From Burkholderiaceae bacterium (lineage in GTDB: Bacteria; Pseudomonadota; Gammaproteobacteria; Burkholderiales; Burkholderiaceae_D), in the NCBI GenBank assembly GCA_030157545.1, contig JAOAUN010000042.1:1-47328 (forward strand): a DNA stretch of 47,328 bases, given 5' to 3'. The notes under the pieces were generated by a model. That model saw only the letters and a program-made list of their open reading frames with translations, ran no database searches and had not been told where the DNA came from. How positions within the stretch are numbered: the first letter of the stretch is position 1; each line of letters begins with the position of its first letter. A program made the translations under genes and the position numbers. Positions 8,106-15,991 of this stretch are shown one piece after another.

Positions 8106-8404
8106 TTAATTTGGATATAAAAGAAAAAGAAGCAATCTGCCATCAGATGAATATAGCTTTGAATCCGCCCGTAGGTATTGTTCATCCTTACAACGAATTG
8201 AATGGGTTTTTGATAGCTGAGAAAAATGCTAATCAAGCGCAAATGCTCCCAGCATTAGTAAATGAAATTAATGCGTTTACCTTATTTGGCACGATTAATA
8301 GTCCAAGTCTACTGGGTACAGCTATTCAAAATTACCTACCTACATTGAATTCAAAAATTCAGGAACTGAAAGCGAGAAAGCAGAATTTGATTAATAATTT
8401 TTAA
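8051..8404 (+). CDS. Continuation of the 7299 gene in the -1 frame
   Basis: An open frame runs from 8045 to a stop at 8402-8404. It reads FFQRADQITINKYNDL, then LDIKEKEAICHQMNIALNPP and a helical C-terminus (NSKIQELKARKQNLINNF). Its only local start is a TTG at 8111 without a clear ribosome site, and the sequence before that TTG already looks like good protein. This favours continuation of the upstream gene over an independent gene. The shift point T TTT TTC at 8051-8057 is a classical -1 slippery heptamer. About 117 residues are added. Function is unknown. Confidence 0.5.
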   Translation, partial: FFQRADQITINKYNDLSIINLDIKEKEAICHQMNIALNPPVGIVHPYNELNGFLIAEKNANQAQMLPALVNEINAFTLFGTINSPSLLGTAIQNYLPTLNSKIQELKARKQNLINNF

Positions 8405-8439
8405 ATGAAGCCTAATTCTCTGTCGGCATAATTGCATGC

Positions 8440-8690
8440 TTAATGTCGTACCTTGTAATCAAGAAGAGATTGGGGTCAGGTCTAAGAAATTGTGGTCAGA
8501 CATTGGGGGCAGATCTTGCAATCACACATATTTATTCATGCAATTTCACAAGCACGAATGCAAGACCATCGCCGCCAATTTGATTGCGGCGTGTTGACTT
8601 AGGGTCAGTCCTTAAATTGACAGAGGGCAGCATTAATCGCTGACATTTAAGAGGGTATCTGACCTTGTATTTCGAAATGCCAGAGTTATC
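8440..8690. repeat. Degenerate GGGGTCAGGTCT-type repeat region without genes
   Basis: The stretch 8405-8693 has no credible gene. It holds several imperfect copies of one phrase: TTGGGGTCAGGTCT at 8470, TTGTGGTCAGACA at 8490, ATTGGGGGCAGATCTTG at 8502, AGGGTCAGTCCTT at 8601 and GGGTATCTGACCTTG near 8653. There is also a GCCGCCAAT...ATTGCGGC inverted repeat at 8571-8590. The GGGGTCAGGTCTTG phrase is, to my knowledge, common beside REP-associated (RAYT, IS200-like) transposases, so this is probably a decayed element. No transposase is present. It separates the plus-strand T3SS genes from the convergent sycN. Confidence 0.45.
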
Positions 8691-8693
8691 TAT

Positions 8694-9074
8694 TCAACCT
8701 GCCTTGATTCTGCTTTGTAGCGCAGTCAATTGAGCAAGAGCCTGTTCCAGCACATTTATCACAAACGCACGTTCCGGAATGCGCATTGCAAGAAATAACT
8801 CGCGCTGGTTGCAACCTGCCTGCAAGGGCCAGCTACTGGGAGTACGGAAGTCTCCAATACGCAAGGCCTGCCGGAACAGTTCCGGTGTTGCATAGCTAAT
8901 TGGTTCAGAACGGGTCACAACGACTTCCGGTAGCGCCAAATCAGGCAGGTGCTGTATGGCTATACTGCCGCCCTGTTGCAGGCTGAAGCGCACCTTGCCT
9001 GTGTAGTCCAGTGTCAAAGACGGCAGGCCTATGCTGTTGCCAAATTCGCTGATGGTTTGTTCCACCCAGTTCAT
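8694..9074 (-). CDS. sycN: SycN-like chaperone of the gatekeeper SctW
   Basis: 126 residues. The N-terminus MNWVEQTISEFGNSIGLPSL closely follows that of Yersinia SycN as I remember it (MSWIEPIISHF...LGVP), and the C-terminal helix VINVLEQALAQLTALQ fits too. SycN, with YscB in Yersinia, binds the N-terminus of YopN (SctW) and directs it to the export gate. The ATG overlaps the tyeA stop (ATGA on the minus strand). It is the last gene of the sctW-tyeA-sycN unit, the same order as yopN-tyeA-sycN. No YscB partner is seen beside it; one of the other CesT proteins may fill that role. Confidence 0.85.
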   Translation of the reverse strand: MNWVEQTISEFGNSIGLPSLTLDYTGKVRFSLQQGGSIAIQHLPDLALPEVVVTRSEPISYATPELFRQALRIGDFRTPSSWPLQAGCNQRELFLAMRIPERAFVINVLEQALAQLTALQSRIKAG

Positions 9075-9397
9075 TGCTGATTCTCCCCGGCTTGTGCTTG
9101 CAGCATGGTTTCTGCTTCGGCTTCTTCTCTTTCAATGGCATTATCAAGTGCCGTCTGAAGTGCATCGAGCACGGACGATCGCGCAGCTTCATCGGTATAA
9201 ACCTTGATTGGCAATTCGCGAAGTATCTGTTTCACACCAGTCAGAAAATATATGATCGGGCTGCCGTCCGGCACACCCAACTCCGATGCAAGCCTCTCGA
9301 ACTGCGAAGGCGCGATCCAGCTGCCTGATATCGTGCGTAGCAGCGCTAGCAGCAGCTTCTGTTCATCCAGCTTCGATTCAAGCTGTAGCGGGGTCAC
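9071..9397 (-). CDS. tyeA: TyeA-like gatekeeper partner
   Basis: 108 residues with a GTG start; the family is usually about 90. It matches TyeA over most of its length: SWIAPSQFERLASELGVPD, then FLTGVKQILRELPIKVYTDE and ALQTALDNAIEREE. TyeA binds the C-terminus of SctW/YopN and together they block effector export until host contact. The first 20 bases overlap the end of sctW in another frame, so it is separate here, whereas some species have a fused YopN-TyeA. The tail is longer and Glu/Ala/Gln-rich. Confidence 0.88.
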   Translation of the reverse strand: MTPLQLESKLDEQKLLLALLRTISGSWIAPSQFERLASELGVPDGSPIIYFLTGVKQILRELPIKVYTDEAARSSVLDALQTALDNAIEREEAEAETMLQAQAGENQQ

Positions 9398-10478
9398 GGT
9401 AGATTCTCTGTAGGCTATTAGTCAGATTGCTGACCATATCCAGCAAAGTCGTTGAGATATGCATATGTGACAATTCACTTATTAAGGTGTGTAACTTGAT
9501 GGGGTCGGTCGAGCGCAAGTCGGCGCTGAGGTCATCTGCAAGCGCCTGCTTCATAAGCGGCAGTACGGTAACTAACTCGCTTGGCTTGTATCGCTCCAAC
9601 AATTTTTCCAGCGTCTGTGAAAAACCTGTCGATTCATGCACCAGGTCGTTGTAGCTCTCTATAAAATTGCTTGCATCGCCGCTTTGACTGGCTGAGCCAA
9701 GTGAGTTAAGGCTGGCGTGTATGCGTCCGCCATCAGTGCGCTCCAGTTCGCGAAGTTCATCTTCAACTTTTTCCAGCAGTTCTTGGCGCTCTTGGTCGCT
9801 GGGGTTTGGAATTTTTTGCGCATCTCGCAGCTTGTGTTTGAGTTGGTCAGGCTGGAAGCGCAGGGTTTTCATCATTGAAAAGAGTTCTTCTTGCCCGCCC
9901 GGCATGCCTCCGATATCCTTCATTAGCTCCGCAAGTTCTTCCGGATCTTCTTTGGCTTCGCGTAATCGTTCTCCGATCTCTCCCAAGGTACCGGATTTTT
10001 GTTCGAATGGTGTGAGTTGAGCGACAAAATCATCATCGTTCCCACGCAAAGCGGATGCCAGCTTTTGCAAGCCCATAAAGCGCTGCATTAAATCATTCAA
10101 GCCTTTCTCTTGCTTCGGCTTGGGTTCTTTGCCGTTACTAATAAAACTGTGTAAGTACTTTAGCGCAATGGTTGAGGTGGATTTGCTGCTGCCTGTCGCT
10201 TGCGTATACGCGCCAATTTTCTGCTGCGTTAACTCTGTTGCATGCTGATCCAATGCGACATTGCGCTGCGCTAGAAATTTGTGATCGACTGTGTCGCTTT
10301 TAATTCCTGTAGAGCGCATGTAAGTCTCGATCTGAATTTTTTCATCAATATCTTCTACTTTAGCAAGCGTGATCGATTCGCCCCGCCAGGAGCCAGCGGA
10401 TTTCTCTTTTTTTTGCTGCTGGTCTTCGCCGTGTAAACCCTGAATTCCACTATTCTGGACTCGCATATCTTGAATCAT
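9378..10478 (-). CDS. sctW: T3SS gatekeeper SctW (YopN/BopN/InvE family)
   Basis: 366 residues. Plug and substrate-switch protein controlling the order of translocator and effector export. The N-terminus is polar and secreted-like; the central part has HrpJ/YopN-domain features (LREAKEDPEELAELMKDIGG, LRFQPDQLKHKLRDAQKI), and the C-terminus is helical. Start ATG 10478 follows A-rich sequence containing AAGGAAA. It is transcribed away from the next operon, and a minus-strand GGAAC-N15-GTCAC element ends 41 bases upstream. With tyeA and sycN it forms the classical gatekeeper operon. Confidence 0.9.
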   Translation of the reverse strand: MIQDMRVQNSGIQGLHGEDQQQKKEKSAGSWRGESITLAKVEDIDEKIQIETYMRSTGIKSDTVDHKFLAQRNVALDQHATELTQQKIGAYTQATGSSKSTSTIALKYLHSFISNGKEPKPKQEKGLNDLMQRFMGLQKLASALRGNDDDFVAQLTPFEQKSGTLGEIGERLREAKEDPEELAELMKDIGGMPGGQEELFSMMKTLRFQPDQLKHKLRDAQKIPNPSDQERQELLEKVEDELRELERTDGGRIHASLNSLGSASQSGDASNFIESYNDLVHESTGFSQTLEKLLERYKPSELVTVLPLMKQALADDLSADLRSTDPIKLHTLISELSHMHISTTLLDMVSNLTNSLQRIYRDPATA

Positions 10479-10519
10479 AATTTCCTTTATTTAAAACATA
10501 AAGTTGTCTTAGATCATTG

Positions 10520-10547
10520 TCTGTGACACTGGGTGCAGCCTTGTTCC
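10520..10547 (-). promoter_or_regulatory. Candidate ECF-sigma (HrpL-like) promoter for sctW-tyeA-sycN
   Basis: On the minus strand: GGAAC (10547-10543), 15 bases, then GTCACAGA (10527-10520). It matches the three plus-strand sites in spacing and ends 41 bases before the sctW ATG. Together with the divergent copy it makes an inverted repeat, GTTCCTT at 10543-10549 and AAGGAAC at 10564-10570, so the two promoters lie back to back. Confidence 0.65.
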
Positions 10548-10565
10548 TTGCAAAAGAGAGACGAA

Positions 10566-10593
10566 GGAACTCCCTTTATTGCCTTGTTACAAA
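10566..10593 (+). promoter_or_regulatory. Candidate ECF-sigma (HrpL-like) promoter for the 10637-to-sctN operon
   Basis: GGAAC at 10566-10570, 15 bases, then GTTACAAA at 10586-10593. The small gene at 10637 begins 43 bases after it. It is divergent from the sctW promoter, and the two GGAAC boxes face away from each other with 18 bases between them. Activity is inferred from the recurrent motif. Confidence 0.65.
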
Positions 10594-10636
10594 GAGAAGG
10601 CAGACAAGCGACACAATTTTCGAATGGAAAATAAAT

Positions 10637-10939
10637 ATGAATGATGAGGCACTTAAAAAAAGAACAGAAGCTGTGACTCAGGAAGCCAGGCGCGTAATTG
10701 CTGAGGCAGAAAAAGCCTTAAAACGGACAAATGATTATTTTTCTGAACATGGATTTACCTCGGAAAAGTTGATGGCTTATCTGGACAAACACGGTGGTGA
10801 AAACGCGCGGCGTGAACTTGAAAATACAGTGGAGCGCACCATGCGCGATGCTAGAAATGAAGCCCAACGCGCAATCGAAGGGGCAAGAGTGCAGCATGCA
10901 GTCAAGTCAGTGCGACGCAGGATACGGTCTTTGATATAA
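10637..10939 (+). CDS. Small helical protein of unknown function at the head of the sctN operon
   Basis: 100 residues, highly charged and almost wholly helical (EAVTQEARRVIAEAEKALKR, then ENTVERTMRDARNEAQRAIE), ending in a basic tail (VKSVRRRIRSLI). I do not recognise the family. ATG 10637 is preferred over the longer GTG/ATG-less extension to 10517 because that extension would run through the promoter element at 10566-10593. The ribosome site is weak (TGGAAAATAAAT). It lies 32 bases before the next gene. Size and charge would fit a small chaperone or an export-apparatus accessory protein, but no motif decides. Confidence 0.6.
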   Translation: MNDEALKKRTEAVTQEARRVIAEAEKALKRTNDYFSEHGFTSEKLMAYLDKHGGENARRELENTVERTMRDARNEAQRAIEGARVQHAVKSVRRRIRSLI

Positions 10940-10971
10940 AACAGGTATTCCAGCTTTAGACGGGAGACATC

Positions 10972-12039
10972 ATGAACATTAGTCCAGCAAGCAGTTCATT
11001 ATCTGCAGTCAGTCTTGCCTATATTTCAAATCCCGACGATGCCCTGGATTTAAGCAATGCAACTCAGTCCGAGTTGACTGATAAGTTAAGCGATGCAATA
11101 TCCGCGCGTATTTCTATAGCCGGAGCGCTAGTTAATAAATTGGAACGCTTGAACCTGATCGTAAATCATCTGAAGACCTATGGTACCGGAGCGTTCAAGC
11201 CCGTAACAGCAGATTCTTTATCCGCGACGCCCAAGACGACCGAAGCGTTGAAATCTTTATTTAACAACAATGGACCTTCGCTTGGCTCTAGTATAGAAGA
11301 CGCTAACGCTACTATTGCTGAGCTAAAGGAATTAGGTATTTCATTTGATGCACCTAAGCTAACCCCTCTCCTTATAGATTCACAAGATAAAACGGGAAAA
11401 TCGACAGGTCAAAATCTTGTTTGGGTGGGGGATAACCTGCTTGCATTATTAAAAGTTTTAAATCCTGTTAAAAGTACTATTTATCCAGATGCCAATGAAT
11501 ATAAATATAAAATATCAGATGATATAACTATTGTTTATACGTCTTTTGATAAAAATGCAAAAATTTCACCTTCTCAAACAGACATTAATTCTGCTATTGA
11601 AAAGATAACTATATTGGCTAAATCAATTAACGCAGAAATTTCTGCTGCAATGGATAAGGTTAGTGATGACTTCGATAAACTAGAAAAAATAATTAGCGAT
11701 AATTCTAAAGAAAGGAAGAACCAGTCACAGCAGATTAATGCTCTAGCTAATCAGCAGAAGGAGCAAGTATTGGCAATAATAAATAAAATAAGAATACTTA
11801 AAATTGAGCGCGAAGCCAGTCTGCAGAAACAGGATAATAAAATTGGCCCTGAAATCAGCTCCATCGCAAAAAATGCCTCTGACAGAGTTGAAAATATCTC
11901 GAATATTGATGCAGACTTTTTAAGCCGATCCGCATCGGGAGCAGATGCTAATGACGACGTCCGAAGGTTTCAACAATCTTTAACTGGACTTGCTGCTGGA
12001 CCAAACACCAACGCTCCCGATAACAGGATTCCCGTATGA
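10972..12039 (+). CDS. Candidate T3SS-secreted protein, helical, family unknown
   Basis: 355 residues. The Ser/Ala/Asn-rich N-terminus without a Sec signal is typical of T3SS substrates. An N-terminal helical stretch (ARISIAGALVNKLERLNLIV) is followed by a mixed central part and a long coiled-coil region at about 205-290 (AEISAAMDKVSDDFDKLEKI, INALANQQKEQVLAIINKI). The C-terminal tail is polar. GGGAG sits just before the ATG, and the gene overlaps the next by four bases (ATGA). Its position near sctW and in the sctN operon suggests a structural secreted component (tip or filament) or an effector. Codons are clearly A+T-rich. No family assigned. Confidence 0.6.
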   Translation: MNISPASSSLSAVSLAYISNPDDALDLSNATQSELTDKLSDAISARISIAGALVNKLERLNLIVNHLKTYGTGAFKPVTADSLSATPKTTEALKSLFNNNGPSLGSSIEDANATIAELKELGISFDAPKLTPLLIDSQDKTGKSTGQNLVWVGDNLLALLKVLNPVKSTIYPDANEYKYKISDDITIVYTSFDKNAKISPSQTDINSAIEKITILAKSINAEISAAMDKVSDDFDKLEKIISDNSKERKNQSQQINALANQQKEQVLAIINKIRILKIEREASLQKQDNKIGPEISSIAKNASDRVENISNIDADFLSRSASGADANDDVRRFQQSLTGLAAGPNTNAPDNRIPV

Positions 12040-13373
12040 GCGACGTTACTATCACCAATGGTTTGCCTGCTGATGCACCTTGGACATTGGCAAATTCAGA
12101 CACGTCAAAACTAGAAGAGGCCAACTTGATTAACCTGGCCGTTGGTCGGCTCGCCTTATTAGGTGCTTCTCAAGGTCAGACCCTCCAAATTCAGACTGGT
12201 GTTCTCAAGGAATTGATTGGCGGACTCGATAAAGTCAATGAACAGCTGGATTTACTTAGTAATGTCAATTCAACGCCGAGTTCATGGTCGGGAAGTCCTG
12301 TGGATTGGGGATTTCCCGATGCAGGTATAGGGATTTCAGTTAGCCCCCAATTACTTGCTACTCCTTCTTTATTGACGCAAATGATAAGTGCAACAACGAC
12401 AATGCGCTCACAAGGCGTAATTCCTCGCGCTTATGATGGTTATTCGTTTACATTGAATTCGCCTACATTAGTGCCAAATGGAAGCGCAGCCCAGGTGTCA
12501 AAGACAATTGCTACAGCAATAAACCGTACTTCCGGATTACCCGCAAAGCTTCTTTTACATGATGTGGTTTATGACGAGGCCGGCATTCAACTGGGTTTCA
12601 ATGATGGTCAACTGCTCGAAGTAAGGAGTGGAGGTGTTTCTGCATTATATGTATTAAATAATAATATTTACTATAAAACTGATGGCAGTGGAACTGATAA
12701 AGTAACCATCAGTTCGCAAATGGGTTTCAACGTTCCTTTGAGTAAAGAGGAATTGCTTAATTGGGAGCTTCAAGCAAAACAAACAGCTAGTCAGCCGTAT
12801 AATTTAAACGGACTCAGTGCAGGAGAACTTTCTATAAAAAATACACTTTCCCTCGCTGATGAAAATATAATTCTTGCAAAAAATACCTTGCCTGCCCCCG
12901 ATCCTGTAGTTGCTAACCCCCCTAGCAATGCAGTTACGATGAAAATTGACAGCGGTAATGCTTTTAATATGGCGAAATATAGTTTTCTTGTAAATATTCC
13001 ATATGCTTATGCAATTTATCCTCCCATACCAATTGCCAATCTTGATTCAACACAGTTAATTTCAGCTAATGTTGGTAAGGTTTTTCAGACAGAAAATCAG
13101 GGACTCCAATATGTATATATGAATAGCCGTGGATTTATTCAGTCGGCTACGGTCAGTACAACTACGCCTTTTTTTTATAAACCTACAGCTGACCAAATTG
13201 TTAATTGGAAAGGTCAATACGCAGAAAAAGTAATCATTATTACTCAACGTTCCTCTGATCAGCAATTATTTGTTAACAATCTTGCTCAAAAATATCAGTA
13301 TGCGTTTGATGCTGCTACTTATGTTTTGAAAGCATTTACTGCTATGCTGAATTCAGCCGCGAATAATATTTGA
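12036..13373 (+). CDS. Candidate T3SS tip or filament-like secreted protein
   Basis: 445 residues. An N-terminal helix ([20 protein letters not shown], then [18 protein letters not shown]) and a C-terminal helix ending at the very last residues ([20 protein letters not shown], then [14 protein letters not shown]) flank a mostly beta/loop centre. T3SS tip and filament proteins (LcrV, BipD/IpaD, EspA, Bsp22) use this layout, with the two terminal helices packing as a coiled coil. No Sec signal. The gene overlaps the neighbours on both sides and contains a T8 run at 13169-13176. Assignment to SctA is inference from architecture; a plain effector remains possible. Confidence 0.5.
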   Translation: MSDVTITNGLPADAPWTLANSDTSKLEEANLINLAVGRLALLGASQGQTLQIQTGVLKELIGGLDKVNEQLDLLSNVNSTPSSWSGSPVDWGFPDAGIGISVSPQLLATPSLLTQMISATTTMRSQGVIPRAYDGYSFTLNSPTLVPNGSAAQVSKTIATAINRTSGLPAKLLLHDVVYDEAGIQLGFNDGQLLEVRSGGVSALYVLNNNIYYKTDGSGTDKVTISSQMGFNVPLSKEELLNWELQAKQTASQPYNLNGLSAGELSIKNTLSLADENIILAKNTLPAPDPVVANPPSNAVTMKIDSGNAFNMAKYSFLVNIPYAYAIYPPIPIANLDSTQLISANVGKVFQTENQGLQYVYMNSRGFIQSATVSTTTPFFYKPTADQIVNWKGQYAEKVIIITQRSSDQQLFVNNLAQKYQYAFDAATYVLKAFTAMLNSAANNI

Positions 13374-13411
13374 AACACTGTTTTATATTAATTTGCGATC
13401 AATTCAGACGA

Positions 13412-14743
13412 ATGTCTTCACACCATTTCAACTACATCACAGACATGCTTCAAAGTGCGCTTGCTCAGGCGCAGGTGGTGCGTGTACGCGGTCGGGTAGT
13501 TCAGGTAACAGGCACTATCATCCGTGCGGTGATTCCTTCAGTAAAAATCGGTGAGATCTGCCATCTGCAAAGTCCCGGTAATGAAATGCCGATGAGAGCC
13601 GAAGTGGTTGGATTTTCTCAAGGTTCGGCGTTATTGATGCCCATGGGTGATATGCAGGGCATTTCATCTGATACCGAGGTGATTCCGACTGGCCATGTGC
13701 ATATGGTACCGGTTGGAAATGCGTTGCTGGGCAGAGTGTTGGACGGGATGGGCGAACCTATGGATACAGTTACGCATGGGCCGCTGCTTGTCAGTCGTTA
13801 CTACCCGGTGCTAACAGGTGCGCCAGACCCTCTTAAGCGCCGCATCATTCGCAATCCTTTATCCCTGGGTGTACGCGCATTGGACGGCTTATTGACTTGC
13901 GGCGAAGGTCAGCGTTTGGGTGTCTTTGCCGCTGCTGGCGGCGGCAAGTCAACCCTGATGGCGATGTTGGTCAAAGGCGCGGATGTCGATGTGACTGTAG
14001 TCGCGCTTATTGGTGAACGTGGCCGTGAGGTGCGTGAATTTCTTGAAAATGAATTGGGCGAGGAGGGCAGAAAGCGCGCAGTCATTGTTTGTGCAACGTC
14101 CGACAAATCGTCTATGGAACGCTCTAAGGCTGCGTATGTGGCGACTGCCATTGCGGAATACTTTCGTGATCAGGGCAAGCGAGTTCTTTTCCTGATGGAT
14201 TCAGTAACGCGTTTTGCACGTGCGCAGCGCGAAATAGGATTGGCGGCCGGCGAACCTCCAACCCGACGTGGCTTTCCGCCAAGCGTGTTTGCTACTTTGC
14301 CACGATTGATGGAAAGAGTTGGTATGGGTCACAAAGGCTCTATCACAGCACTTTATACCGTGCTGGTCGAAGGCGATGATATGACCGAGCCCATCGCTGA
14401 CGAGACGCGCTCGATTCTTGATGGTCATATTATTCTCTCGCGCCGACTTGCTTCCGCCAACCATTATCCTGCTATCGACGTCCTGGCATCCGTATCGCGT
14501 GTCATGAATATGGTAATCACTCCAGAACACAAGCAGACAGCCGGCCGCTTGCGTGAATTGATGGCCAAGTACCAGGAAGTTGAACTCCTCGTCAAAATAG
14601 GTGAGTACAAACGTGGCTCTGACACCGTCGCTGACGAGGCTATTGAGCGCATGGATAGTATCCGTCAATTCCTGCGCCAATCTACTGATGAACATATTGA
14701 CTTTGACGATACTTTAGAGCAAATGAAGCAGGCTATTGCCTGA
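13412..14743 (+). CDS. sctN: T3SS ATPase SctN (YscN/BscN)
   Basis: Hexameric ATPase that unfolds substrates and strips chaperones at the base of the injectisome. 443 residues from ATG 13412. Family phrases near the N-terminus are [20 protein letters not shown] and the region around [20 protein letters not shown]. The Walker A loop AAAGGGKST is near residues 174-182; Walker B is [14 protein letters not shown]. The T3SS/F1 signature [20 protein letters not shown] is intact. A TTG at 13370 overlaps the upstream stop and would add 14 residues, and the ATG at 13445 is another possibility. It is separated from sctO by 196 bases that contain a promoter element. Confidence 0.97.
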   Translation: MSSHHFNYITDMLQSALAQAQVVRVRGRVVQVTGTIIRAVIPSVKIGEICHLQSPGNEMPMRAEVVGFSQGSALLMPMGDMQGISSDTEVIPTGHVHMVPVGNALLGRVLDGMGEPMDTVTHGPLLVSRYYPVLTGAPDPLKRRIIRNPLSLGVRALDGLLTCGEGQRLGVFAAAGGGKSTLMAMLVKGADVDVTVVALIGERGREVREFLENELGEEGRKRAVIVCATSDKSSMERSKAAYVATAIAEYFRDQGKRVLFLMDSVTRFARAQREIGLAAGEPPTRRGFPPSVFATLPRLMERVGMGHKGSITALYTVLVEGDDMTEPIADETRSILDGHIILSRRLASANHYPAIDVLASVSRVMNMVITPEHKQTAGRLRELMAKYQEVELLVKIGEYKRGSDTVADEAIERMDSIRQFLRQSTDEHIDFDDTLEQMKQAIA

Positions 14744-14827
14744 ACTGAGCTGTTCACCCTGGCTTTACCGATTATCTGGTATCTAGCGCTTCATATTTCT
14801 TCCTTCTATTGTTTCCCCGTACTTTCA

Positions 14828-14855
14828 GGAACCCCTCTCTTCGGGACGTTACATA
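14828..14855 (+). promoter_or_regulatory. Candidate ECF-sigma (HrpL-like) promoter for sctO-to-sctC
   Basis: GGAAC at 14828-14832, 15 bases, then GTTACATA at 14848-14855, in the 196-base gap after sctN. sctO starts 84 bases further on. It is the fourth copy of the motif and the only one in front of the export-apparatus genes. The rest of the gap (14744-14827) shows no gene or clear terminator. Confidence 0.65.
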
Positions 14856-14939
14856 TCGACAAGATGTGGCGTTTTACTGACGAACAGTCAGCATTGATTG
14901 TTGAATTCAAAAAGTTTTTGCCCGAAAGGCTAATGTTCG

Positions 14940-15449
14940 ATGAACGTACTAATGGATCTCTTGAGGATAAAAGTATTTCGGGAGGAAAAAGCCGAACTGG
15001 CGCTTGCACGTGCACGTCAGTTCCTTGCACAGACAGATGCGAAACTGGATGCTGCTCGTAGAACATTACAGGACTTTCTTGAGGAGTCCGATCGCAAGGA
15101 GCGCGAACTGTATGCCGATCTTTGTACGCGACTTGTTTTACGTAGGGAAATTGATGACGTTACGTTAGATATTCAATTAATGAAAGAGCAAACCACGCGA
15201 TATGAAGTAGAAGTGGAGGAGGCTAAAGAAGCGCGCAATTCGGCTGCCGAGCTTTTGGAGCAGGCAAAACAGCACCATAGAGATGCAGTTCGCATGCGCG
15301 AAAAATTCACCGAGATGCTTAGAATTGTTCAGGAAGAGCGCGATATAGATGCAATGCGTCTGGAGGATCTCGAGTTGGAAGAGGCGGCAAGCACTCGCCA
15401 TGCAAAACAAAAGGCGGATGCAGATCAACTCCTCACGGAGGAATTGTAA
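14940..15449 (+). CDS. sctO: T3SS central stalk protein SctO (YscO/BscO, FliJ-like)
   Basis: 169 residues of nearly continuous coiled coil, rich in Glu, Ala, Arg and Lys (LRIKVFREEKAELALARARQ at the start, then two long heptad stretches). YscO/FliJ proteins form the stalk that enters the SctN ring and contact SctV; they also help recycle chaperones. The size fits the family. Start ATG 14940 or the nearby ATG 14952 (MDLLRIKVFREE) is possible. The stop overlaps the sctP ATG (TAATG), and the order N-O-P-Q is conserved. Confidence 0.88.
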   Translation: MNVLMDLLRIKVFREEKAELALARARQFLAQTDAKLDAARRTLQDFLEESDRKERELYADLCTRLVLRREIDDVTLDIQLMKEQTTRYEVEVEEAKEARNSAAELLEQAKQHHRDAVRMREKFTEMLRIVQEERDIDAMRLEDLELEEAASTRHAKQKADADQLLTEEL

Positions 15450-15991
15450 TGTCCAGCAAGGCAGTCGATCTCGGTCCGATGTCGCTACCAGTAGGGGATG
15501 ATACAGTCGATTTGCTTAATGGCTTGGTTGCACGGCAAGATGATGTAGAGCGCTTGAAGCAATTGCTGGCAAATAGCAGACAGCCTCAAGATGGCAGTGA
15601 TGTAAATAAGATGGAAATGGACTCAGCTCCTCTAGTATTGCCATCAGATATGCCGATTGCTGAAGCTAATGCACTGATTCAGCTTACCGAGACTTTGCCT
15701 AATATGGTGCCGAATCCGGCTTCTTCTATATTGCGTACTGTGCAATTGAAATTGCACGGTGAACTCCTTCCGAACACTACGTTGACCGCATTTGAATCTG
15801 CCGGTCGACTCCATTTTGAGATTCGCATCCAAGACCTCTCCGAACAAAGCTGGCTTGCAAGCAGGCTGCCATGGCTCGTTCGACAGGTTGGAGAAAAACT
15901 TGGGCGACCTATCCGTGTGGTTTTGCTTGTATCGAATACTAATGGAATGCAAAGCACAACGATCGATTGGCCGGATGGGGGGGGAACTTGA
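15449..15991 (+). CDS. sctP: T3SS needle-length / substrate-switch protein SctP, short form
   Basis: 180 residues. The C-terminal half looks like the T3S4 switch domain of YscP/FliK (LHFEIRIQDLSEQSWLASRL, then LVRQVGEKLGRPIRVVLLV). The N-terminal ruler region is only about 90 residues, much shorter than in YscP (over 450 residues) and more like HrpP. SctP senses needle completion and switches export from early to later substrates. The gene overlaps sctO by one base. Its last codons run through a G8 tract (15977-15984), and its TGA overlaps the likely sctQ start. Identification rests on the C-terminal domain and position. Confidence 0.8.
   Translation: MSSKAVDLGPMSLPVGDDTVDLLNGLVARQDDVERLKQLLANSRQPQDGSDVNKMEMDSAPLVLPSDMPIAEANALIQLTETLPNMVPNPASSILRTVQLKLHGELLPNTTLTAFESAGRLHFEIRIQDLSEQSWLASRLPWLVRQVGEKLGRPIRVVLLVSNTNGMQSTTIDWPDGGGT

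Noticed and set aside
10517..10636. Extended start of the 100-residue gene at 10517
   Set aside because: The extension would run through the divergent promoter element and has unlike composition; ATG 10637 fits better.
11142..11165. GGAAC in the 10972 gene followed by GTAAA
   Set aside because: Wrong spacing (14) and wrong second box; it lies within coding sequence away from any gene start.
12026..12052. GGATT followed at 14 bases by GTTACTA before the 12036 gene
   Set aside because: It departs from the four matching sites in both box and spacing and lies inside overlapping genes of one operon.
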